DNA of 15,246 nt, from assembly GCA_023425285.1 (NCBI GenBank), contig JAFACY010000104.1:1-15246 (forward strand), written 5' to 3'. Made by a program: the position numbers and the translations under genes. This document shows, piece after piece, positions 1 through 6,523 of this stretch. How positions within the stretch are numbered: the stretch's first letter is position 1; each line of letters opens with the position of its first letter. The notes beneath the pieces were generated by a model, which saw nothing but the letters and a program-made list of their open reading frames with translations, searched no databases and was not told where the DNA came from. The stretch comes from Bacillota bacterium (GTDB taxonomy: Bacteria > Bacillota > Clostridia > Tissierellales > Sedimentibacteraceae).

Positions 1-287
1 GTCTCTATATGCTTTCCGGTTGTAGTTCTCGACCCTCTGTACAATACGTTTGTCTCTATATATGAGGGAGCGACTCCTTTTTCCTTCAGATAATTTATGG
101 TTTCATCATAACACTGCGGAGGAATAAATGTCGTATTTCCTTTTTCCCCGAAATGAACCTTTATAGGCACTTCCTTTTCAAATTTGTGATTTGTTTCAGA
201 AACTATGGTTTTTAATAGCCTTACTGCATCTCTCCCAAGCTGATTGTAATCAGATTCATTATTTTCAATAAAATATACCTTACTCAC
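1..287 (-). CDS. DUF362 domain protein, N-terminal part (cut by window start)
   Basis: The reading frame is open from a GTG at 287-285 to the window edge, giving 95 codons. AAGGAG at 296-301 lies 8 bases before the GTG and decides this start; there is no ATG nearby. The protein starts MSKVYFIEN and contains PIKVHFGEKGNTTFIPP (residues about 40-56) and YIETNVLYRGSRTTT (about 77-91). I recognise these blocks as the N-terminus of DUF362-family proteins, which in anaerobes often carry a ferredoxin-like 4Fe-4S part further on; that part would lie outside the window. The family's function is not established and I assign none. The gene lies 80 bases downstream of sfsA on the same strand and could be read from that operon or from a weak promoter in the gap. 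Confidence 0.8.
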   Translation of the reverse strand, partial: MSKVYFIENNESDYNQLGRDAVRLLKTIVSETNHKFEKEVPIKVHFGEKGNTTFIPPQCYDETINYLKEKGVAPSYIETNVLYRGSRTTTGKHIE

Positions 288-329
288 ACCGCACTCTCCT
301 TATCCGATACTGATAATTTATCATTGTAC

Positions 330-359
330 ATTATACCCCTAATAAGAGATGTTACACAA
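330..359 (-). promoter_or_regulatory. Possible promoter for the DUF362 gene
   Basis: On the minus strand a perfect TATAAT (330-335) sits 43 bases before the GTG start. The best partner is TTGTGT at 354-359 with an 18-base spacer, matching TTGACA only in its first three bases. The -10 is convincing and the -35 is weak. The sfsA-to-DUF362 gap is only 80 bases and shows no terminator hairpin, so read-through from sfsA is equally possible. Confidence 0.35.
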
Positions 360-367
360 CTATTGAT

Positions 368-1048
368 TTATAAAATAATATCAACGGTGTCCCTTGCCTC
401 AATACTGTCCTTCTGAATCTCACAGTCAAAGGCAATTATTTTCACACCTTTTTCCCTGATGCTTTTCAGTGTTTCTCCAAATTCTCTGTGAGTTTTATAA
501 TTGGGCGTAAAATACGACACATCCTTCATCTGCACTATAAAACACACGTATGCTTCATAACCTTCTTCTATGCTGTCACCAAGCTCATGCAGGTGCTTCA
601 GTCCTCTTTCGGTGGGAGCATCGGGGAACATGACTACGCCATCCTCCTCCAATGTAACTCCCTTAACCTCAATAAATATTTTCTTATTATCAGCTTCAAC
701 ATAAAAATCAAATCTCGAATTTTTATACCTGCATTCCGGCTTTATAAGCGTAATATCGCTGAACAATCTTCCGCTAAGCAAAAGCTCATGAAAAACCTTG
801 TTAGGCACCTGGCTGTCCATGTTGATTAATCTTTCACCCTTGAATACCGATATGAGGTCATATTTTGTTTTACGGTTTGAGTTGTCGAATTCCTGTACGT
901 AAATGTCAGCACTCTCTGTCAATAATTCCCTGCATCGTCCCGTGTTTTTAACGTGACATATTTCCCTGACGCCGTCAATTTCAATATTTGCTATAAACCT
1001 GTTTGGTCTGCTGATAAACTTAGCCGCCCTTATATTGTTGTACTTCAT
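368..1048 (-). CDS. sfsA: SfsA family DNA/RNA nuclease (sugar fermentation stimulation protein)
   Basis: This is a 226-residue protein, close to the usual SfsA length of about 230-240. The N-terminal part (about 1-80) resembles the OB-like nucleic-acid-binding part of the family, with CHVKNTGRCRELL at 31-43. The C-terminal part carries the PD-(D/E)XK-like nuclease core, with Asp114 in SRFDF and Glu127-Val-Lys129 in FIEVKG, followed by FPDAPTERG at 141-149. E. coli SfsA was first named for a maltose-metabolism phenotype and later shown to bind and cleave nucleic acid; its cellular role is unclear. The ATG directly follows the gatB stop with no gap, and an AAAGGG lies about 10 bases upstream inside gatB, so it is very probably the last gene of the aspS-gatCAB transcript. 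No terminator hairpin is visible after its TAA. Confidence 0.9.
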   Translation of the reverse strand: MKYNNIRAAKFISRPNRFIANIEIDGVREICHVKNTGRCRELLTESADIYVQEFDNSNRKTKYDLISVFKGERLINMDSQVPNKVFHELLLSGRLFSDITLIKPECRYKNSRFDFYVEADNKKIFIEVKGVTLEEDGVVMFPDAPTERGLKHLHELGDSIEEGYEAYVCFIVQMKDVSYFTPNYKTHREFGETLKSIREKGVKIIAFDCEIQKDSIEARDTVDIIL

Positions 1049-2470
1049 CTATTGTTTTCCCTTTGCGATAATTTCTTTGACAATTTCGGTTGCACGTGCC
1101 GCATCTGCCTTACCCTTTGACTGCTTCATAATAAAGCCCATAATTGCTCCTATTGCCTTTTCCTTGCCCGCCAAATATTCCGACACGGCTTTTTCATTTG
1201 CATTCACTGCATTCTGACACAAGGCTCTTAAATCATCCTCATCCACACCCTGCATATCCTCCTCGGAAACAAACGACAATGCCGGCTTTCCTTCATCCAG
1301 CATCATTTCCAGAGTGTTTCTTGCAACCTGAGAATTAATTTTTTTCTTTTCCGTTAACAGCACAAGCTCCGTCAGATATTTGGGAGGAATGGAGATATTA
1401 AATTCTTCCTTTTCGGAATCTGTGGAAAATCGTCTGAACACCTGACTCAAAATAAGGTTGGAAACAGTCCTCGGACTTGTCACTCCCTCGCATGCTTCTT
1501 CAAAATAATCCGCAACCTTCTTATATTTAACGAGGAGCTCCGCATCGTCTTTTGACAAACCCATGTGGATAAATCTTTTGAATTTTTCCCGGGGGAGCTC
1601 GGGCAGACTTTTCTTATATTCGTCAATCTGCTCATCCGAAATTGAAATGGTTACTAAATCAGGCTCTCTGAAATATCTGTAGTCGTCGGCATCCTCCTTG
1701 CTTCTCATGCTTTCGGTTATGTTCAGGTTGCTGTCGTACCTTCTTGTTTCCTGCTCTATTTCTCCTCCGCTTTCAAGCACATCGATTTGTCGTCCGAACT
1801 CATATTCCATCGCCTTTGCTATGAAGTTTATTGAGTTCATGTTTTTTATTTCGGCTCTCGTACCATATTTCTCCTCGCCTGCTTTCCTGATCGAAATATT
1901 GACGTCACACCTCAGAGAACCTTCCTGCATCCTGACGTCCGACACTCCTGTATATTTCATGATGAGCCTCAGCTTTTCAACGTATTCCACAACCTCATCT
2001 ATGCTTCTGAAATCCGGCTCCGTAACTATCTCAATTAGAGGAACTCCGCCTCTGTTGTAGTCCACATATATGTCGCCTCTCTGGTGAACCAATTTACCCG
2101 CATCCTCCTCGATGTGGATACGGTTTATGTTTATTTTCTTGCCGGAATTCAGCTCCACATATCCGTTTTCACACAGGGGCTTATCGTATTGGGATATCTG
2201 ATACGCCTTTGGCAAATCGGGATACACATAATTTTTACGATCCATCTTGGATATGCTTCTGATGCTGCAGTTCGTGGCAAGACCTGCCTTCACGGCATAC
2301 TCAACCACTTTTTCATTCAGTTTAGGCAGCGTTCCGGGAAGTCCTATACACACGGGGCAGCAGTGAGTATTCGGTTCTCCTCCAAATTCTGTGGTACAAT
2401 TGCAAAATATTTTTGTCTTTGTGGAAAGCTCTATATGAGTTTCCAGTCCGGCTACCAATTCCCAGCTCAT
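1049..2470 (-). CDS. gatB: Asp-tRNA(Asn)/Glu-tRNA(Gln) amidotransferase subunit B
   Basis: The 473-residue protein has the usual GatB length. GatB is the tRNA-binding and kinase subunit of GatCAB: it phosphorylates the side-chain carboxyl of Asp or Glu charged on tRNA(Asn) or tRNA(Gln) so that ammonia from GatA can replace the phosphate. Visible family marks are GLETHIEL at 8-15, the zinc-site cysteines Cys23, Cys25, Cys38 and Cys41, and DRKNYVYPDLPK at 77-88. A C-terminal helical tail/YqeY-like region (about 330-473) has the Lys-rich segment typical of tRNA binding, with GFIMKQSKGKADA near the end. The ATG overlaps the gatA stop as ATGA, so translation is probably coupled. The presence of all three subunits next to aspS supports use for Asn-tRNA(Asn) formation. 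Confidence 0.97.
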   Translation of the reverse strand: MSWELVAGLETHIELSTKTKIFCNCTTEFGGEPNTHCCPVCIGLPGTLPKLNEKVVEYAVKAGLATNCSIRSISKMDRKNYVYPDLPKAYQISQYDKPLCENGYVELNSGKKININRIHIEEDAGKLVHQRGDIYVDYNRGGVPLIEIVTEPDFRSIDEVVEYVEKLRLIMKYTGVSDVRMQEGSLRCDVNISIRKAGEEKYGTRAEIKNMNSINFIAKAMEYEFGRQIDVLESGGEIEQETRRYDSNLNITESMRSKEDADDYRYFREPDLVTISISDEQIDEYKKSLPELPREKFKRFIHMGLSKDDAELLVKYKKVADYFEEACEGVTSPRTVSNLILSQVFRRFSTDSEKEEFNISIPPKYLTELVLLTEKKKINSQVARNTLEMMLDEGKPALSFVSEEDMQGVDEDDLRALCQNAVNANEKAVSEYLAGKEKAIGAIMGFIMKQSKGKADAARATEIVKEIIAKGKQ

Positions 2471-3939
2471 ATTGTCACCCCCATATCTGATTTCTTGTAT
2501 ATCTCATCCTTAACGCACTGCTCATACTGATACGCGGCATTCAATATTCTGGCATCATCAAAGCTTTTACCGATTATCTGCATACCTATGGGAAGACCCT
2601 TGCCGTCAAATCCGCAGGGTATTGACAGAGCAGGCAGACCCGCAATATTTACGGGAACGGTGCATATATCTGTGAGATACGTTTCAACCGGGTCCTGCAG
2701 GGTGTAATTTGTTTCAAATGCGGTGGTCGGAACTGTTGGTGTAATCATAACATCGCATTCCAAAAAAGCATCCTGAAAGGCTTTGACTATTGTTTCCCTC
2801 AGTCTTTGTGCCTTGTTATAATACGCATCGTAGTAACCGGCACTTAATACATAGGTTCCAAGCAATATTCTTCTTTGAACCTCCTTGCCAAAGCCTTCGC
2901 TCCTCGTCCTGCTTATCATATCATTCACATCCTTGTAGCTGTCTGTCTTGCAGCCGTAGCGTATGCCGTCGTATCTGCCCAAGTTTGATGATGCTTCGGC
3001 ACATGCAAGTATATAGTATACGGGCAGGGCATATTTCAGTGACGGAAGCTTAATCTCCATTATTTCCGCTCCCAAAGCTTCATACACCTTGAGCGCCTTT
3101 TTTATGGAAGCCCTTATGTCTTCTCTGACTCCGTCAAAATATTCCTCCGCAATTCCTATTTTCATCCCTTTGATGCTGTCATTGAGGGTATCCGCAGTCT
3201 TAACTCTGCTGCCTGTAGATGTGGAATCCCTCTTATCGTATTTTGAAACTGCATCGTAAATTATTGCCGCATCCTCCACACTTCCCGCGATCGGACCGAT
3301 CTGGTCAAAGCTCGAAGCATATGCAATGAGACCGTATCGTGATACCGTGCCGTAGGTTGGCTTTAAGCCCACCAGACCGCAGAAGCTGGCGGGCTGTCTT
3401 ACCGAACCGCCGGTATCCGACCCGAGACCGTACACCGCCATGCTTCCCGAAACTGCCGAGGCCGTTCCTCCCGAGCTTCCTCCGGCTACATGAGCAATGT
3501 TATGAGGATTGAGGCTTCCTCCAAAGCATGATGTTTCGGATGATGACCCCATTGCAAATTCATCCATGTTTGTTTTTCCAAGCAGCACGGCATTTTGCTT
3601 TTTCAATATTTCCCACACGGTTGCATCGTATACGGGAACGTAGCCCTTCAATATTTTGGAACAGCAGGTTGTTTCCACATCCTTTGTAGAAATGTTATCC
3701 TTCAAGGTCATGGGGATTCCTTCAAGAAGTGAAAGTTCCTCACCTCTTTGAATTTTTTCATCCACTGCTTTCGCTGTACTCAATGCATCCGCCTCAGTTA
3801 CATTGACATAGGCATTGAGGACTGTATTTTCCTTTTTTATCGCATCAATATATTTTTGTGTCAGTTCGACGCAGGATATTTCCTTAGCCGTCAGAAGCTC
3901 ATTTAAATATTTTATTTTTCCTGTTCTTAAATCGGGCAT
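2467..3939 (-). CDS. gatA: Asp-tRNA(Asn)/Glu-tRNA(Gln) amidotransferase subunit A
   Basis: The 490-residue glutaminase subunit belongs to the amidase-signature family. It releases ammonia from glutamine and channels it to GatB. The Ser-cisSer-Lys triad can be placed by motif: Lys80 in MTLKDN, Ser155 in AGGSSGGTAS and Ser179 in SDTGGSVRQP, one residue off the S. aureus GatA numbering (79/154/178). The Gly/Ser-rich amidase signature spans about 152-195. The N-terminal helix region (1-65) and the C-terminal block NIAGLPALSIPCG are also typical. It overlaps gatC by one base (TAATG) and gatB by four (ATGA), the tight spacing expected for subunits of one complex. The length is normal and no catalytic residue is missing. 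Confidence 0.97.
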   Translation of the reverse strand: MPDLRTGKIKYLNELLTAKEISCVELTQKYIDAIKKENTVLNAYVNVTEADALSTAKAVDEKIQRGEELSLLEGIPMTLKDNISTKDVETTCCSKILKGYVPVYDATVWEILKKQNAVLLGKTNMDEFAMGSSSETSCFGGSLNPHNIAHVAGGSSGGTASAVSGSMAVYGLGSDTGGSVRQPASFCGLVGLKPTYGTVSRYGLIAYASSFDQIGPIAGSVEDAAIIYDAVSKYDKRDSTSTGSRVKTADTLNDSIKGMKIGIAEEYFDGVREDIRASIKKALKVYEALGAEIMEIKLPSLKYALPVYYILACAEASSNLGRYDGIRYGCKTDSYKDVNDMISRTRSEGFGKEVQRRILLGTYVLSAGYYDAYYNKAQRLRETIVKAFQDAFLECDVMITPTVPTTAFETNYTLQDPVETYLTDICTVPVNIAGLPALSIPCGFDGKGLPIGMQIIGKSFDDARILNAAYQYEQCVKDEIYKKSDMGVTI

Positions 3940-4229
3940 TATTTTTCACTCCTTCTTTTAACAAAGAAATATCCGTCAACGCCGCCTTCTCTGTTTTTTA
4001 ATATGAGCTCACGGTCGTAGGATTCCACCACTTCATCCTCATGAAAGGCATTGACTATATTGTTTATTCCCTCAAAATCCTCCGATTCATCATCGGTGAC
4101 CGCAGTGTTAATCGTATTGGCAAATTCTATTATTTCATTCATATCCTTAGTTATTTCATCTATCTTGCTTTCATCAACCGAAAGCCTTGCAAGCTTTGCT
4201 ATTTTCAGTATATCTTCCTTGCCTACCAT
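3939..4229 (-). CDS. gatC: Asp-tRNA(Asn)/Glu-tRNA(Gln) amidotransferase subunit C
   Basis: This 96-residue protein is the small GatC subunit that wraps around the GatA-GatB interface and stabilises the complex. The N-terminus has the family pattern ILKIAKLARLSVDE (7-20), and the C-terminal part has the Asp/Glu-rich segment followed by a RE-(N/G)-GGVDGYFFV type ending (about 80-91). The start is the ATG at 4229. Its SD, AGGAG at 4238-4242, is 8 bases upstream and includes bases of the aspS TAG stop codon (4241-4243), so ribosomes finishing aspS are placed to initiate here. The stop overlaps the gatA start by one base. The usual family length is 95-100 residues. Confidence 0.95.
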   Translation of the reverse strand: MVGKEDILKIAKLARLSVDESKIDEITKDMNEIIEFANTINTAVTDDESEDFEGINNIVNAFHEDEVVESYDRELILKNREGGVDGYFFVKRRSEK

Positions 4230-4240
4230 TTCATCAGCTC

Positions 4241-5989
4241 CTATCTTATTTTTATGTGAACTTCCCTGAGCTGCTGCTCGCTGACAGCATTCGGTGAATT
4301 TGTCAGTAAATCCTGAGCATTGCTGTTCATAGGAAATGCTATGACCTCTCTTATGTTTTCCTCTCCCGTCAGAAGCATCACCATTCTGTCGATTCCGGGA
4401 GCCATACCCGCATGAGGAGGCGCTCCGTATTTAAAAGCATTGTATAGAGCCGTAAATTTAGTCTTTAAATCCTCTTCTGTGTATCCGGCAAGCTCAAACG
4501 CCTTTGTCATAATGTCAATATCGTGGTTCCTCACGGCTCCCGACGATAATTCTATTCCATTACATACTATATCATACTGATACGCAACAATGTCAAGCGG
4601 GTCTTTGTGCAGCAATGAATCCAATCCGCCCTGAGGCATGGAAAACGGATTGTGTGTGAAGGATATTTCTCCCGTTGTTTCATCCGTCTCATACATGGGG
4701 AAATCAACCACAAAGCACATCTCAAATTTGCTCTCATCAATTAATTCCAAACGCCTTGCTAACTCGGTTCTTATGTTTCCTGCTAATTTGGGAGCATACT
4801 CCTTATCATCCGCTATGAAGAACAATACGCATCCCGGCTCCAATCCGGCTCTTTCAGTCAATATTGCCCTGTCCTCTTCCTTCAGGAATTTGTCGATGGG
4901 ACCGTGAAATTTCATTTCTTCATCAACCTTGATGTAGCCGAGACCCTTCATTCCGATTGAAACGGCATAATCTAGCATATTTTCGAAAAAGCTTTTTGAT
5001 TGTGACGCGCAGTCCTTGACGTTGATTGCTCTCACAGTCTTTCCTTTAAAGGGTGCAAAGCCCGTTTCCTTGAATAAATCGCTTATATCGACGATGCTCA
5101 GAGGATTTCTCAGATCAGGCTTATCGGTTCCGTATTTTATCATTGCTTCCTTGTACGGGATTCTCACAAATGGCGGCTTTGAAACCTCCTTGTCGGAGAA
5201 CTTTGCAAATGTTTCATACAGCACCTCCTCTGCCACACGCAGCACATCCTCCTGAGTGGCAAAGGACATCTCAAAATCCAGCTGATAAAATTCTCCCGGT
5301 GAGCGGTCTGCCCTTGCATCCTCATCCCTGAAGCACGGAGCTATCTGAAAATATTTATCGAAGCCTGACACCATAAGCAGCTGCTTGAACATCTGAGGCG
5401 CCTGAGGCAGCGCATAAAATTTACCCGGATGCTTCCTGCTTGGGATGATGTAATCTCTCGCACCCTCGGGAGAGGAAACTGTCAATATGGGAGTCTGAAT
5501 TTCTAAAAATCCTAATTCCTCCATTTTAACTCTCAGGAATGAAATGATTTTAGAACGGATTATGATGTTCTTTTGTGCTTCCTTGTTTCTTAATGCCAGA
5601 TATCTGTACTTTAATCTTAAATCTTCTTTTATTTCCTTTGAGGATGTTATTTCAAAGGGGAGATTCGCCCGTGTCCTGCTAAGCACCTCAATGGATTTTG
5701 CATCAACCTCTATAGTCCCTGTTTCAATTTTTTCGTTTATTGTGTCCTCGTCACGTTTTATAACCTTGCCTGAAACGCTGATTACACTTTCCTTTGTGAT
5801 TCCTTCAATCAAGCTTTCATTTTCAACAACTACCTGTATCAGTCCGTATTGGTCTCTCAAGTCAATAAATTTTACTCCGCCGTGGTCCCTTACATTTTCA
5901 AACCATCCTGCTAATCTTACTTCCTTTCCGATATCACTTTCTCTCAATTCTCCGCAGTTGTGCGTACGGTAAATGTTTTGCTTTGTCAT
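4241..5989 (-). CDS. aspS: Aspartyl-tRNA synthetase, probably non-discriminating (Asp/Asn)
   Basis: This 582-residue class II synthetase charges aspartate onto tRNA(Asp) and, if non-discriminating, also onto tRNA(Asn). It has an N-terminal OB-fold anticodon domain (1-110, with NVRDHGGVKFIDLRD at 32-46) and motif 2 FRDEDARADRSPGEFYQ at 220-236. A GAD insert domain of bacterial type lies at about 290-420, and motif 3 is GMAPGIDRMVMLLTG near the C-terminus. His36 aligns with His31 of Pseudomonas AspRS, a residue tied to accepting tRNA(Asn), where E. coli has Leu. The second such site is Asp82, neither the Gly of Pseudomonas nor the Lys of E. coli. Linkage to gatCAB and an Asn-type T-box upstream fit indirect Asn-tRNA synthesis. 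An AAAGGG lies about 9 bases before the ATG. RADRSPGEF differs from the E. coli RADRQPEF type. Confidence 0.96.
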   Translation of the reverse strand: MTKQNIYRTHNCGELRESDIGKEVRLAGWFENVRDHGGVKFIDLRDQYGLIQVVVENESLIEGITKESVISVSGKVIKRDEDTINEKIETGTIEVDAKSIEVLSRTRANLPFEITSSKEIKEDLRLKYRYLALRNKEAQKNIIIRSKIISFLRVKMEELGFLEIQTPILTVSSPEGARDYIIPSRKHPGKFYALPQAPQMFKQLLMVSGFDKYFQIAPCFRDEDARADRSPGEFYQLDFEMSFATQEDVLRVAEEVLYETFAKFSDKEVSKPPFVRIPYKEAMIKYGTDKPDLRNPLSIVDISDLFKETGFAPFKGKTVRAINVKDCASQSKSFFENMLDYAVSIGMKGLGYIKVDEEMKFHGPIDKFLKEEDRAILTERAGLEPGCVLFFIADDKEYAPKLAGNIRTELARRLELIDESKFEMCFVVDFPMYETDETTGEISFTHNPFSMPQGGLDSLLHKDPLDIVAYQYDIVCNGIELSSGAVRNHDIDIMTKAFELAGYTEEDLKTKFTALYNAFKYGAPPHAGMAPGIDRMVMLLTGEENIREVIAFPMNSNAQDLLTNSPNAVSEQQLREVHIKIR

Positions 5990-6052
5990 AATATTTTCCC
6001 TTTCTGTTTTTTGATTTTTGGTTTATGCTTGCATATGTTAATTCAAATACGA

Positions 6053-6164
6053 GGATACGCAGGCTCCATCACAAATTTGTCCGCTCCCTACGGTCGCACA
6101 AATTTGGATTACGCTGCATTAGGTCTACCATCCATTTGTTCATCGCTGCCGCTCAAACAAATGG
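6053..6164. repeat. Two tandem imperfect hairpin-repeat units between the T-box and aspS
   Basis: Two inverted repeats stand in tandem. The first is 6072-6106: CAAATTTGT and its complement ACAAATTTG around a 17-base GC-rich loop (CCGCTCCCTACGGTCGC). The second is 6132-6164: CCATTTGTT and AACAAATGG around a 15-base loop (CATCGCTGCCGCTCA). Each is preceded by a related tract, GGATACGC..AGGCTCCATC (6053-6070) and GGATTACGC..AGGTCTACCATC (6106-6132), which align with short gaps. The unit is therefore about 55-60 bases, present twice. It is not coding: it lies inside the aspS leader, downstream of the T-box terminator, and would be transcribed on read-through. A further small hairpin, ATGGTG-ATAG-CACCAT, follows at 6161-6176. 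The layout resembles a dispersed palindromic element, but copy number elsewhere cannot be seen here. Confidence 0.65.
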
Positions 6165-6176
6165 TGATAGCACCAT

Positions 6177-6215
6177 AAAAAAAAGTCCCAATAAACACTA
6201 TGTGTTTATTGGGAC
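6177..6215 (-). terminator. T-box intrinsic terminator
   Basis: On the minus strand GTCCCAATAAACAC pairs perfectly with GTGTTTATTGGGAC over 14 bp around an ATA loop (6185-6215). It is followed by eight T (6177-6184). The GTCCC of the 5' arm is also the 3' partner of the T-box antiterminator, so the two structures exclude each other. Confidence 0.95.
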
Positions 6216-6470
6216 GAAAGTTTTCCGCGGTACCACCCTTATTAGCTGTAAAGCTCACTCGAAAGACACTGACATGCCTTTGCCGCTTTATCGCTCGGTT
6301 GCGTCTGAGCCTACTTTTGTTTAATCAAATTAATTAAACAATTTGGGTCAAAAGCTCAAGGACGTTCTTCATAATAAGCTTGCTGTAATAGAATCTCACC
6401 ATCTCTATCTCTCTGTGACTTAAACCTATACTACTCTTCCTGTCATCGCTGTTAATATTTATTTCATTTT
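6177..6470 (-). promoter_or_regulatory. T-box riboswitch, Asn-type (possibly Asn/Glu), controlling aspS-gatCAB
   Basis: The minus strand carries the conserved T-box AATAAGGGTGGTACCGCG (6226-6243). Its AGGG and GCG can pair with CGTCCC (6211-6216) to form the antiterminator with the 7-base UGGUACC bulge. Stem I is recognisable: base AGC/GCT, a kink-turn GATGA/TTGA, helix AGGA/TCCT, then a specifier loop with AGTA on one side and TGAAGAACG on the other, closed above by ATAGGTTT/AAGCTTAT. The specifier region reads GAAC at 6367-6364: AAC (Asn, 6366-6364) follows the GAA of the loop-E motif plus one base and is itself followed by a purine, and GAA (Glu, 6367-6365) overlaps it. No Asp codon is present in the loop. 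A hairpin TTGTTTAAT/ATTAAACAA (6317-6341) is the probable stem II/III. Uncharged tRNA would favour antitermination. Confidence 0.93.
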
Positions 6471-6475
6471 ATATA

Positions 6476-6503
6476 ATTTTATGCAAATTTTAAAAAATGT
6501 CAA
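6476..6503 (-). promoter_or_regulatory. Sigma-A promoter for the T-box/aspS operon
   Basis: TTGACA (6498-6503) and TAAAAT (6476-6481) are separated by 16 bases on the minus strand. The predicted start is near 6470, just before stem I of the T-box. The -35 begins only about 20 bases beyond the glnN stop codon. Confidence 0.75.
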
Positions 6504-6523
6504 GTGTTTTTTTAAATTATTTT

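Noticed and set aside
6053..6164. CRISPR array
   Set aside because: Only two imperfect units, with unequal linkers and hairpin arms that differ in sequence; no uniform direct repeats.
5960..6324. Plus-strand open frames opposite the aspS leader
   Set aside because: They are the complement of the T-box, its terminator and the hairpin repeat; they have no SD and no recognisable protein.
6489..6520. A/T inverted repeat after glnN as a terminator
   Set aside because: The stem would be almost only A-T pairs with a bulge, and its loop contains the -35 of the T-box promoter; too weak to call.
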